NCBI RefSeq assembly: GCF_022695595.1
Contig: NZ_CP074380.1
Location: 5,834,001-5,898,000, forward strand
DNA from: Streptomyces sp. MST-110588
GTDB taxonomy: Bacteria; Actinomycetota; Actinomycetes; Streptomycetales; Streptomycetaceae
Reading direction: 5' to 3'
Length of the DNA: 64,000 bases
The position numbers were made by a program, and so were the translations under genes. Numbering within the stretch: position 1 is the first letter of the stretch; each line of letters starts with the position of its first letter. The notes under the pieces are model-generated. The model was not told the origin of the DNA, searched no databases, and worked only from the letters and a program-made list of their open reading frames with translations. This document shows positions 17,519 through 26,134 of the stretch, piece after piece.

Positions 17519-17549
17519 TTGCTTGGAGTGCACTCCAGGTCTCTAGCGT
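17519..17549 (+). promoter_or_regulatory. MerR-type promoter with 19-bp spacer and palindrome
   Basis: TTGCTT (17519-17524) and TAGCGT (17544-17549) are 19 bp apart. The spacer is filled by CTTGGAGTGCACTCCAGG, nearly a perfect dyad (ideal CTTGGAGTG-CACTCCAAG). It lies about 95 bp upstream of the MerR gene, which it probably autoregulates, and resembles the promoter at 9462-9492. Confidence 0.7.
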
Positions 17550-17645
17550 TGCAGTCGTCGTGACAGACACGGCGGTCGCGGCGGATGCGATGGATGCGGC
17601 GGATGCGGCGGCCGTGAGGGATCCGGCGTACTCGGGAGGCACGGC

Positions 17646-18206
17646 ATGACGGTGACACAAGCGGGACCGACGAGGCTCGTCAGGTGCATGGGGAGGGTCA
17701 CACATCCGCGCCCGGAGGGGCAGGACCGGTACACGATCAGCGAGGTGGCCGAGCACACCGGACTGAGCGCGCACACCCTGCGCTGGTACGAGCGGATCGG
17801 GCTGATGCCGCACGTGGACCGTACGCATACAGGACAGCGGCGCTTCAGCAACCGCGACCTGGACTGGCTGGACCTCGTCAGCAAGCTGCGGCTGACCGGG
17901 ATGTCGGTGGCGGACATGGTCCGCTACGCCGAACTGGTGCGGGCCGGCGAGCACACCTACCCCGAGCGGGAGGAGCTGCTGACCGCGCACCGCGAGGACG
18001 TACGGCAGCGCATCGCCGAGTTGGGGAGCACGCTGGAGCTCCTCGACTTCAAGATCGACCTTTATGCCGACGCCCGCCGGGAGCGCGAGCGGCGGGAGAT
18101 GCACGAGAGCGTCTCGTACGGGGCGGCATACGGCGGTACTTCACGACAGACGCGGACATCAGCACAGACACAACAGACGCGACAGGCGGCGTACGAAAGC
18201 GCCTGA
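17646..18206 (+). CDS. MerR family transcriptional regulator
   Basis: 186 aa, ATG at 17646 with GGAGG about 7 bp upstream. After a 25-residue N-terminal extension, the MerR HTH begins DRYTISEVAEHTGLSAHTLRWYERIGL, then the wing RRFSNRDLDWLDLVSKLR, then a dimerising coiled coil to ~150. There are no Cys pairs for metal sensing, so the effector is probably a small organic molecule or stress. The C-terminus (about 35 residues) is Thr/Gln/Arg-rich. The next gene is an aldo-keto reductase in the same orientation, a common pairing. Confidence 0.9.
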   Translation: MTVTQAGPTRLVRCMGRVTHPRPEGQDRYTISEVAEHTGLSAHTLRWYERIGLMPHVDRTHTGQRRFSNRDLDWLDLVSKLRLTGMSVADMVRYAELVRAGEHTYPEREELLTAHREDVRQRIAELGSTLELLDFKIDLYADARRERERREMHESVSYGAAYGGTSRQTRTSAQTQQTRQAAYESA

Positions 18207-18235
18207 CGGAAGAGTCCGAGGGGCCTGGGATTCAT

Positions 18236-19300
18236 ATGAGCACGGAAGACAACGGCGGGAGTGGCGTGAGCGACGGAAGCGGCGTGGGTGCGAACGTGAT
18301 GGAGACGGTGGAGCTGGGCAAGGGCGGGCCGCGGGTCGGCGTGCAGGGCCTGGGCTGCATGGGTATGAGCGCCGCGTACGGGCCGACGGACGCGCAGGAG
18401 GCGCGGGCCACGCTGGAGCGTGCACTGGAGCTGGGCGTCACCCTCTTCGACACCGCCGACATGTACGGGGCCGGGGCGAACGAGGAATTCCTCGCGCCGT
18501 TCCTGCGGGCCCACCGCGCGGATGTCGTCCTGGCGACGAAATTCGCGCTGGCCGTGGACCCGCAGGACCCGACCAAGCGGACCCTGCGCAACGACCGTCC
18601 GTACATACGCCAGGCCATCGAGGCGAGCCTGCGGCGCCTGGGCGTGGACGAGATCGACCTGTACTACATGCACCGGCGCGATGTGAACGTCCCCATAGAG
18701 GAGACGGTCGCAGCCATGGCCGAGCTGGTGGCCGAGGGCAAGGTCAAGCACCTGGGCCTGAGCGAGGTCACCGGCAGCGAGCTGCGCGCGGCGCAGGCCG
18801 TGCACCCCATCGCGGCGGTCCAGTCGGAGTGGTCGCTGTTCAGCCGGGACGTCGAGGAGAACGTGGTGTCCGCCGCGCGTGAGCTGGGCGTCGGCTTCGT
18901 GCCGTACTCGCCGCTCGGCCGGGGCTTCTTGACCGGCTCGTTCGTCAGCGCGGACAAGGAACTGGGTACGGACGACTTCCGCCGTCTGCAGCCGCGCTTC
19001 ACCGGTGACAACGCCGCCGCCAACGCCGCGCTGCTCGCCCCCGTACGGCAGGTCGCCCAGGAGCGCGGGGTGACGGCCGGTCAGGTGGCGCTGGCCTGGG
19101 TCCACCACCAGGCGCGGGTGCACGGCCTGCCCGTCGTACCGATCCCCGGCACCCGCAAGCGCAGCCGCGTGGAGGAGAACGCCGCCGCCTCCCGCATCGA
19201 GCTGAGCGAGGCCGAGCTGGCTCTGCTGGAGCCGATCGCCTCCCAGGTCGCGGGCGCGCGCTACGCGGACATGACGCTCACCTCGGCGGGGCGGGAGTAG
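18236..19300 (+). CDS. aldo-keto reductase
   Basis: 354 aa from the ATG at 18236, or 333 aa from the ATG at 18299, where homology appears to begin (METVELGKGGPRVGVQGLGCMGMS). NADPH-dependent reductase of the AKR13-like group. The catalytic tetrad positions are visible: Asp/Tyr in LFDTADMYGAGANEEFL, Lys in VVLATKFAL, His in DLYYMHRRD. The cofactor end motif VVPIPGTRKRSRVEENAAA near 300 is also present. It follows the MerR regulator by 30 bp and is probably its target, acting on aldehydes or quinone-like carbonyls. Confidence 0.9.
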   Translation: MSTEDNGGSGVSDGSGVGANVMETVELGKGGPRVGVQGLGCMGMSAAYGPTDAQEARATLERALELGVTLFDTADMYGAGANEEFLAPFLRAHRADVVLATKFALAVDPQDPTKRTLRNDRPYIRQAIEASLRRLGVDEIDLYYMHRRDVNVPIEETVAAMAELVAEGKVKHLGLSEVTGSELRAAQAVHPIAAVQSEWSLFSRDVEENVVSAARELGVGFVPYSPLGRGFLTGSFVSADKELGTDDFRRLQPRFTGDNAAANAALLAPVRQVAQERGVTAGQVALAWVHHQARVHGLPVVPIPGTRKRSRVEENAAASRIELSEAELALLEPIASQVAGARYADMTLTSAGRE

Positions 19301-19389
19301 TCGGCGGGGCGGGGGTCAAGCGATGGGGCGAGGGTGAAGTGGGGCGGGGGTGATGCGGGGAGGCGCGGGGAGCCGGGCTTTGGTTCGGC

Positions 19390-19510
19390 TGCCCGCGCCT
19401 GTGCCCGGCTGTCCGTTCTTGTGCCCGGCTGTCCGTGCCTGTGCCCGGCTCCCCGGCCTGTGACCGGCTGCCCGCGCCTGCGTTCGGCTGTCCGCGCCTG
19501 TGCTCGCTCG
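19390..19510 (+). repeat. degenerate 22-25 bp tandem repeats
   Basis: About five imperfect copies of a unit like CCTGTGCCCGGCTGTCCG lie between the aldo-keto reductase and the acyltransferase 3' end, with both genes converging on it. No ORF is supported here. Confidence 0.6.
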
Positions 19511-19519
19511 CCTCTCATG

Positions 19520-20818
19520 TCATGCCAGCCCCAGCGCGAACGCCCCGAAGCCCATGGCCAGTACGGCCGCCAGGGCACGCCGTACCGCCGTCACCCCGGT
19601 CCACGGCGCCTCGAACCGCCGGGTCACCCGCCCGATGAGCACCAGCGCGAGCGCCAGGACCGGGATCCAGGCCAGCCGGGCCAGAACCCAGCCGACGGTG
19701 TCCGGCGCGGTGGTCAGGCCCGGCACCGCGCCCAGGAACGAGACGGGGGCGGCGGCCGAGAGCATGGCGGTCTGGTGCCAGCACAGGATCGTCATCGCCG
19801 AGAGGTTGATGATCACCACCGGTGCCCACAGGGCGGGCCGCTGCAGCAGGGCGGCGACGCGGTCGCGCAGCAGGACCGCGGCGCCGCACTGGGTGGCGGC
19901 CAGGGCCAGGACCAGCAGCGACGGCGGGTGGGAGTTCGTACGGTCCTGGCCGGGCACGCCGACCATGCTCGCGGGGTAGTCGAAGAAGAGCAGCAGCGCG
20001 GCGAACAGGGCGGCGCCGCCCAGCAGCAGAGTCCGGGCGGCGGGCCGGCCGAGCCTGCCGTGCCCCCAGGAGACGCCGAGCTGGTAGGCGAACATCCAGC
20101 CGGGCAGCAGATTGAGCAGGCTCAGCCAGGAGGGCATCGCGTCCGCGTACGGGCCGTACCGCAGGAAGTCCACGACGGCGACGCTGCCGAGCAGGGGCGC
20201 CGCGGACCACACGCCCATGGCGCGGGCGGCCCGGGAGCACAGCGGCGTCAGCGCGGTGATCACCGCGTAGACGCCGACGAACCACAGCGGCTGGACGACC
20301 AGGGTCGCCCCCGTCCGCAGGGTGGCCTCGGGGACCCCCAGCGCGTACAGGACGGGCACCATGGCCGCCCAGGTGGCGGTGACGCCGAGGACGGGGCGGC
20401 CCAGACGCGCGAGCCGGCCGCGCAGCCAGGCACCGGTCCGCTCACCGCGTGCGGCGGCGCGCCGGTAGGACAGTACGGAGGCGTAGCCGCCGACCAGGAA
20501 GAAGATGCCGAGCATCTGCAGCACCCAGCTCACCGGCGCGAGGGCGGCGAAGGTGCTCAGCGGGCTGGCGTTGTGCAGCGCGCCGCCGGAGTCCAGGGTG
20601 AAGCCGCCCAGCATCCAGTGACCGACGGGCACGGCCAGCAGGGCCAGGGCGCGCAGCCCGTCGACGGCGCGGTCGCGGTGGGCGGGGGTGCGGTCCTCGA
20701 TGGCGCGGACGGCTGACCGTACGGCCTTGGGGATGCCTGTGACGCGGGCGGCGGGTCGGGTGGCGGGGCGGCTGGTGGCTCGGACGGCGGGGCGTGGGGC
20801 CGGGTGCGTGGTGGTCAT
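19520..20818 (-). CDS. acyltransferase 3 family membrane protein
   Basis: 432 aa with about ten membrane segments. Acyltransferase-3 signatures: RDRAVDGLRALALLAVPVGHW with the conserved Arg and catalytic His near 65, then FFLVGGYASVLSYRR near 105, and WHQTAML near 345. Family members O-acylate sugars, antibiotics or surface polymers using acyl-CoA at the inner membrane face. The first 50 residues are Thr/Arg/Pro-rich and probably cytosolic. The neighbours (DUF1023 hydrolase upstream in the same orientation) do not define a substrate. Confidence 0.85.
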   Translation of the reverse strand: MTTTHPAPRPAVRATSRPATRPAARVTGIPKAVRSAVRAIEDRTPAHRDRAVDGLRALALLAVPVGHWMLGGFTLDSGGALHNASPLSTFAALAPVSWVLQMLGIFFLVGGYASVLSYRRAAARGERTGAWLRGRLARLGRPVLGVTATWAAMVPVLYALGVPEATLRTGATLVVQPLWFVGVYAVITALTPLCSRAARAMGVWSAAPLLGSVAVVDFLRYGPYADAMPSWLSLLNLLPGWMFAYQLGVSWGHGRLGRPAARTLLLGGAALFAALLLFFDYPASMVGVPGQDRTNSHPPSLLVLALAATQCGAAVLLRDRVAALLQRPALWAPVVIINLSAMTILCWHQTAMLSAAAPVSFLGAVPGLTTAPDTVGWVLARLAWIPVLALALVLIGRVTRRFEAPWTGVTAVRRALAAVLAMGFGAFALGLA

Positions 20819-20869
20819 CGGGCTTCCCTGATGGGTGAGGGCGGACGGTCAAGGGGCCGGTCGTTGGAG

Positions 20870-20960
20870 CACGGGTGCGGGTACGGGCCGTACGGGGTAC
20901 GAGTCCGGGTACGGGCCGTACGGGTACGGGCGTACGGAGCGGGCGCGGGGTCGTACGCGT
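20870..20960 (-). repeat. GTACGGG-rich simple repeat region
   Basis: Repeated GGGTACGGGCCGTACGG-type units fill the gap between the DUF1023 hydrolase and the acyltransferase. The GTAC-containing 7-9 mers recur in many intergenic gaps of this window. Confidence 0.5.
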
Positions 20961-20962
20961 GC

Positions 20963-22129
20963 TCAGCGCACGTCGGCGTAGCGGCCCAGGGCGATGGCGG
21001 CGAAGCTGCGCAGGGAGTCCGTGCCGGGCGCGAGGTAGCCGGTGTGGCCCTCCGCACGGTCCGCGGAGACCCGGCGGGCGCCGAAGTCCGGGCCGGTGGG
21101 GTCCTCGCCGTGCCCCAGCCCCAGGAACTCGACGTGGGGGACGCGGGCGATCCAGTCGGAGGCGTCGCGGGCCGCCCACACCCGGGCGCCGGTGTGCAAC
21201 TGCGTCACACTGTCCGCACGCATCCCGGGCGACCCGAAGACCACCAGGTCACCCAGTACGCCCCGGTCCAGTTCCGGTGCGGCCAGACCGCAGACGACCG
21301 AGCCGTAGCTGTGGCACAGCACGGCGGGGGCCGGGGCCTTGACGGCTGCGAGACCGGACAGGAAGCGGGCCAGGCGCGGGGCGCCGGCCTCGGCCAGGCG
21401 GCCGGTGGCGGCATCCGGGCCGAGGCCGACGGGGGTGGTGTAACCGGCCCAGGCGATCACTGCGGTGGGTGTGCCGGGCGCGTCGGCGGTCATCTGCGCG
21501 CGCAGCGACCTGGCCATGCCGGACGGCGTTCCGTACGCATCCGTCGTCCGGTCGAAGGAGGTCAGATCGATGTCGGAGCCGGGGACGACCACGGCCGTAC
21601 GCCGTGCCGCCGTCAGGTCCCCGTACACCTCGGCGACCTGGCCCCGGCCGCGCGGGTCGAAGGCCAGGATGTGGCGGCCGGAGGAGAGCAGCGCGGCGCA
21701 GCGGTCCGCCCGCTTGCGTGCCTCCTGGTGGTCTTCCGCGGTGTCGGCCGGGTCGGTGGCGCGGGCCAGTTGCTGCCGCTGCTCCTGCTCGATCGCGCGG
21801 GAGTTGGCCGCGTACCGCAGGGCGACGGGGGCGCCGTCCAGATTGCCGACGGTCAAGGGGTGACGGGCCGCCAGGTCCCGCTGCTGCGGCCCCGTCAGCG
21901 AGGCGAAGAAGCGGGCGACATCGCGCGGCGCGGCGGTCGCCGGGTCGGGCAGCGGGCGGCCCAGGGAGTGGTCCGCGCGCCAGGACGCGGCGCCGGGCGC
22001 GGGCCCGGTGACGGCTTCCTGCGCGGTCCCCGCGGCCCAGCCGCCGGTACCGGCGACGACCGCCGCCGCGAGCGCGGCGGCGGCCAGCGTGCGCTTACCG
22101 CGCCGGGTCAGGACCCGCAGCAAGGACAT
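20963..22129 (-). CDS. secreted alpha/beta hydrolase (DUF1023 family)
   Basis: 388 aa from the ATG at 22129, with GGGAG upstream. N-terminal signal or anchor (RTLAAAALAAAVVAGTGGW). The hydrolase domain has strand VVVPGSDIDLTSF, the nucleophile elbow LCHSYGSVVCGL with Ser near 280, and a late His in AEGHTGYL. DUF1023 proteins are actinobacterial serine hydrolases of unknown substrate, predicted to act outside the membrane. A paralogue with the same motifs lies at 26135-27352. It sits downstream of a two-component system in the same orientation. Confidence 0.85.
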   Translation of the reverse strand: MSLLRVLTRRGKRTLAAAALAAAVVAGTGGWAAGTAQEAVTGPAPGAASWRADHSLGRPLPDPATAAPRDVARFFASLTGPQQRDLAARHPLTVGNLDGAPVALRYAANSRAIEQEQRQQLARATDPADTAEDHQEARKRADRCAALLSSGRHILAFDPRGRGQVAEVYGDLTAARRTAVVVPGSDIDLTSFDRTTDAYGTPSGMARSLRAQMTADAPGTPTAVIAWAGYTTPVGLGPDAATGRLAEAGAPRLARFLSGLAAVKAPAPAVLCHSYGSVVCGLAAPELDRGVLGDLVVFGSPGMRADSVTQLHTGARVWAARDASDWIARVPHVEFLGLGHGEDPTGPDFGARRVSADRAEGHTGYLAPGTDSLRSFAAIALGRYADVR

Positions 22130-22304
22130 GGTGTTGTCTCCCTCTTCCGTCGGTGTGGCGGAGGGAAGGTAAGGAGACGATGTCCGACGCGGCGTCACAC
22201 CGCGGAGCCAACTGCCTTGTCATACCGGGGTAGGGGGTCCGTGTCCCGCTCGTCCTTTGGAAGGAGCCGTCTTCCCGGTCCGGAGGCGGGGCGGTCGGCG
22301 GACA

Positions 22305-22367
22305 GCGGTCAGCGCCCCACGGGCGGCGGTCAGCGCCCCACGGGCGGCGGCCGGCACCCCACGGGTG
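22305..22367 (-). repeat. 21-bp tandem repeat, three copies
   Basis: Units at 22305-22325 and 22326-22346 are identical (GCGGTCAGCGCCCCACGGGCG) except for their surroundings, and 22347-22367 is a diverged copy. They lie just downstream of the response regulator stop (22405) in the gap before the DUF1023 gene. Confidence 0.8.
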
Positions 22368-22404
22368 GCTGCGGGCCGCCGCGGGGGCGCTCAGAACTGA
22401 GGGC

Positions 22405-23085
22405 TCACCGCTCGCCGGGCGACACCAGACCCGACTCGTACGCGAAGATCACGGCCTGGGCGCGGTCGCGCAGGTCCAACTTGGCCAGCACGCGTCCGAT
22501 GTGGGTCTTCACCGTCTGCTCGGCGAGGACCAGCGAGCCGGCGATCTCCTGGTTCGACAGACCGCGGGCGATCAGCTCCAGCACCTCGGTCTCGCGCGGA
22601 GTCAGGCCGTTGAGCCGCAGCGAGGCCCGGTCCTTGCGGGGCTTGGGGCGCTGACGTGCGAAGTCGGCGATCAGCCGCCGGGTCACCGACGGCGCGAGCA
22701 GCGCCTCGCCCGCCGCCACGACCCGTACGGCGGAGATCAGATCGGCGGGCGGCGCGTCCTTGAGCAGAAAGCCGGACGCGCCGGCGCGCAGCGCCTCGTA
22801 CACGTAGTCGTCGACGTCGAACGTCGTCAGCATCAGCACCTTGGGGCGGTGGCTGACGCCGATGGGCGGGTCGAGCAACTGCCGGGCCGCCTCCAGCCCG
22901 TCCATCTCGGGCATACGGACATCCATCAGCACCACATCGGGGTGGACGCGACGGCTCAGTTCGACGCCCTGGAGGCCGTCCGGCGCGTCACCGACGACGT
23001 CGATGTCGCTCTGCGCGGCGAGCAGGGCGGCGAAGCCCGCCCGCACCATGGCCTGGTCGTCGACGATGGTCACCCGGATGGTCAT
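22405..23085 (-). CDS. NarL/FixJ-family response regulator
   Basis: 226 aa. Receiver domain: acidic pocket VTIVDDQAMVRAG, phosphoacceptor in VVLMDVRMPEMDG (Asp near 56), Thr in MLTTFDVDDYVYEAL, Lys in FLLKDAPPADL. C-terminal LuxR-type HTH: LTPRETEVLELIARGLSNQEIAGSL near 160. Its ATG overlaps the stop of the histidine kinase (ATGA, 23082-23085), so the pair is translated together. Targets are not stated by sequence; the co-oriented DUF1023 gene downstream is a candidate. Confidence 0.93.
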   Translation of the reverse strand: MTIRVTIVDDQAMVRAGFAALLAAQSDIDVVGDAPDGLQGVELSRRVHPDVVLMDVRMPEMDGLEAARQLLDPPIGVSHRPKVLMLTTFDVDDYVYEALRAGASGFLLKDAPPADLISAVRVVAAGEALLAPSVTRRLIADFARQRPKPRKDRASLRLNGLTPRETEVLELIARGLSNQEIAGSLVLAEQTVKTHIGRVLAKLDLRDRAQAVIFAYESGLVSPGER

Positions 23086-24674
23086 GCGGTGTCGGAATCC
23101 TTTGCTGTGTCAGGTGCGCCGGCCGGCCCGGACCCGGGGCCGGACTTCGGTCCGTACCCGGACCCGGACCTGGATCCCGGTCCGTACCCGGACCCGGGCC
23201 CCGGCCCGGCGACCGGTTCTGCGGCAGATTCTGCCCCAGGCCCTGTGGCGGGCCCTTCTGCGGTCCCCGTCGCAGGCCCTTCGCCGGGCTTCGCGGCAGG
23301 TCCCATGACCGGTTCGGTGACCGGTCCGGTGACCGGTGTGCCGACGGGGAGGCGGGCCGCGACACGGAAGCCGCCGTCGGGCAGGAGGCCGGTGTCCAAG
23401 GTGCCGTCCACCAGGCGTACGCGCTCGCGCATGCCGACCAGGCCGTGCCCGGTGCCGGTGGTCTCCAAAGGCGCGGAGGGCCGGGGCGGCGCGGAGTTGA
23501 CGACCAGTACGGTCAGGTGCCCGCGGTCCGGGGTGAGGGTGACCGATACCCGGGTCTGCGCGCCCGGAGCGTGCCGTACCACGTTGGCCAGCGCTTCCTG
23601 CACGATCCGGTACGCCGACAGCTCCACCGCCTGCTCCAGCTCCACCGGCTCCCGTGGCAGCGTCAGCTCCACCGGCACACCTGCCCGTACCGTCCCCTCG
23701 ACCAGCTTCGGCACCTGGTCCAGGCCCGGCTGCGGCGTCTTCTCCGGTCCGCCCGCGCGCTCGGACTCCTCGTTGCGCAGCACGCCCAGCAGCCGGCGCA
23801 TCTCCGCCAGCGACTCGCGCGCGGTGGCGGCGATGGCGCCGAACTCCTCCTGCGCCTCCTTCGGTATCCCGCTGATCCTGTAGGGCGCACTGTCGGCCTG
23901 GACCGTGATCACCGACATGTGGTGGGCGACGACATCGTGCAGTTCACGCGCGATACGGGCACGCTCCTCCAGCAGGGTGCGGCGGGCCCGTTCGGCCTCG
24001 CTGATGTTCTCCTGCTCGGCGAGCCTGCGCTGGGCGTCGCGGCGCTCCTGCAAGGTGCCGCCCACCAGCAGCACCACGCCCGTGAGGACGAACAGCAGCA
24101 GCCAGGTGCCGACGCTGCGGACCGGCCAGAACTCTTCCAGGACGGCGCCGACCGCGCCGGTCAGCAGCCAGACGGCCACCAGCGTACGGCGGCGCTCGCG
24201 CAGCGACAGGGCCAGCATCAGGGCGAGATAGCCGATGACCACGGTGGGCGGCCATGGCCAGGGGCGGCCGGCGGTGCCGGAGAGACCGCCCAGCACGACA
24301 GCGCATATGACGTCGGCTCCGAAGACCACCCACCATGCCTGGAGCGGCCGGGTGACCGAGAGCAGCAGCGGGGCGGTCTGCGCGGTGGCGAACGCCCCGG
24401 CCAGCGCCGGGGCCATGCCGTAGTCATGGATGAAGACGGTGATGGTGGTGGGCAGCAGCGAGACGGCGAAGAGGAAAGCGACGACGTACGGAAGCAGGCG
24501 CAGCCAGCGGCTGCCGGCCGAGCCGAGGAGCGGCTCGCCGCTGCCGGTCGGCGTGCCGAGGTCGTCGGCGAGCGCACGCAGTGCCCTCAGTGCTGTGCGG
24601 CCCGCGTGGGCCATGCGCCGACGGGCCGGGGACGAGGTGGGGGAGGCTCCGGAAGGAGGCAGTGGTGTGGACAT
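23082..24674 (-). CDS. sensor histidine kinase (HisKA_3 type) with Gly-Pro-rich tail
   Basis: 530 aa from the ATG at 24674. Residues ~60-215 hold five or six membrane segments. The dimerisation box ERARIARELHDVVAHHMSVI (phospho-His near 250) and an HATPase domain (EALANVVRHAPGA N-box; GHGLVGMRERV G-box) follow, as in NarL-partner kinases. After residue ~440 there is a ~90-residue tail of repeated GP-x-T-G-P and G-S-G-Y-G-P units, from low-complexity DNA at 23095-23340. Such tails are not part of the catalytic fold. The sensory signal is probably read in the membrane. Confidence 0.92.
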   Translation of the reverse strand: MSTPLPPSGASPTSSPARRRMAHAGRTALRALRALADDLGTPTGSGEPLLGSAGSRWLRLLPYVVAFLFAVSLLPTTITVFIHDYGMAPALAGAFATAQTAPLLLSVTRPLQAWWVVFGADVICAVVLGGLSGTAGRPWPWPPTVVIGYLALMLALSLRERRRTLVAVWLLTGAVGAVLEEFWPVRSVGTWLLLFVLTGVVLLVGGTLQERRDAQRRLAEQENISEAERARRTLLEERARIARELHDVVAHHMSVITVQADSAPYRISGIPKEAQEEFGAIAATARESLAEMRRLLGVLRNEESERAGGPEKTPQPGLDQVPKLVEGTVRAGVPVELTLPREPVELEQAVELSAYRIVQEALANVVRHAPGAQTRVSVTLTPDRGHLTVLVVNSAPPRPSAPLETTGTGHGLVGMRERVRLVDGTLDTGLLPDGGFRVAARLPVGTPVTGPVTEPVMGPAAKPGEGPATGTAEGPATGPGAESAAEPVAGPGPGSGYGPGSRSGSGYGPKSGPGSGPAGAPDTAKDSDTA

Positions 24675-24918
24675 CGCCCGGTCAGCGTAAGCGGCCACCG
24701 CGGCTCCGGCGTCACACCGGAGTCCGGGTCCCGTGGTCATACCCCGGTATGACACTCCGGTATGACATCGCGGCCGGCCCCTCGGCGTGACACCACGGAC
24801 CGACGGCCCGGAACGACAATGGACCCTCGGGCCCACGGCACCCCTGCTCCCAGCATCCACGCAACGCTCCCCCGTCCGCCCCGGGCGATCAACTCACCCC
24901 GGGCTCTGTCCCGCCTGA

Positions 24919-25800
24919 CTAGAGCTCGGCCAGCAGCTCCGCCTTCTTCGCGCTGAACTCGTCGTCCGTCAGCAGCCCCGCCTCGTGCAGTTCCCCGAGC
25001 TGGCGTATCCGGTCGGCGATGTCGGCCGGGTCCCGGCGGGCCTCCACGGCCGGCCGCACCGGCGGCGTACGTATGGTCGCCTCCGGGGCCGGACCGGCGG
25101 CCCGTACGGCCTGGAGGACCGCGGCGGCGAACGGCAGCGACTCATGGACCGGGCCGTAGCCGAGGCCGAAGACGACGGCGGCGGGGTCCTGGTCGGCCTC
25201 GCCGGGCGTCCGGCCGTCGGAGCCGCGCGCCAGCAGCCGCAGATGGCCGTTGAAGACCTCCGGCGAGCGCCACTCCACCCCGGCCAGCTCGCCGACCGGG
25301 AAGCTCTGGTCCCCGCATTTCCACTTCGCGGACGACGCCCCGGTCCAGAACCAGCGGAAGGCCACCGAGCTGCCGTCGAAGGACGCCTTGCCGTCGTACG
25401 CCTTGAAGTGCAGCGGCGGTTCGGGCGCGGCGACCAGGTGCCGGTCCGCGGGCGAGGAGGCGGCCGGTCCCAGCGCGGTGCGCAGCTCGTCGGCGTAGTA
25501 CTCGGCCAGCGTCTCGCGCTCGGCCGGCAGTACCAGGCGGTAGGGGTCGGCGTCCTCCTTGAGCTGCCCGGCCGCGGCCTCCATCAGCGGGTCGGCGCCC
25601 GGGCGCGGTACGGCGTGCAGCACCACGGTGCCGCGTCTGCCCGCGGACAGCTCGACGGACCTCAGCGCCTCGTACGGGATGCGTCGCTCGCCGAGCGCCT
25701 GGAACAGCTTCGGCCTGCGGATCCCCCGTTCGAAGCGGATGAGTACGGAGTCCGTGTCGAACTCCCAGACGGCGTGAAAACCGGCCAGCACATCACCCAT
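24919..25800 (-). CDS. DUF4429 domain protein with C-terminal SHOCT
   Basis: 293 aa from the ATG at 25800 (MGDVLAGFHAVWEFD); an ATG at 25809 would add three residues and neither has a clear ribosome site. Two DUF4429-like beta domains lie near residues 10-90 and 125-215 (the second begins FKAYDGKASFDGSSVAFRW). A SHOCT helix pair closes the protein (DIADRIRQLGELHEAGLLTDDEFSAKKAELL). SHOCT modules are thought to bind membranes or mediate oligomerisation. Function unknown. Confidence 0.85.
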   Translation of the reverse strand: MGDVLAGFHAVWEFDTDSVLIRFERGIRRPKLFQALGERRIPYEALRSVELSAGRRGTVVLHAVPRPGADPLMEAAAGQLKEDADPYRLVLPAERETLAEYYADELRTALGPAASSPADRHLVAAPEPPLHFKAYDGKASFDGSSVAFRWFWTGASSAKWKCGDQSFPVGELAGVEWRSPEVFNGHLRLLARGSDGRTPGEADQDPAAVVFGLGYGPVHESLPFAAAVLQAVRAAGPAPEATIRTPPVRPAVEARRDPADIADRIRQLGELHEAGLLTDDEFSAKKAELLAEL

Positions 25801-26134
25801 GCGGCTCATCGTATGCGGCGGTCGCCCGCCCGTCCCCCCTTCCGTACGCCGTGCGCTACGCGCGTCACGCCTTACCTGCCCCGGTACGCCGTCGCGCACT
25901 CGGCCCGGTCTTCGCGTTCACCCCTGAATCGACCCTGACGTCACCCGGACGCCGTCCCTGACGGCACTGCGGCCCGGCCCGTAAGCGTGTCCCTGACACC
26001 GACGGACCACCACATCACCGGACCGCCGGACATCATCGTCGCCCGGACCGGCCCGTTCCCCTACCCGACCCACCGCGCCGGCCGTATCCGGCCCATCACG
26101 CCGACCGGACCCGGCGCGGGTCCCGGCCCGTCGC
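25801..26134. other. intergenic region without recognisable features
   Basis: 334 bp between two minus-strand genes. It should contain the promoter of the DUF4429 gene and the 3' end of the DUF1023 paralogue transcript. I see no convincing ORF, RNA or long hairpin. Confidence 0.4.
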
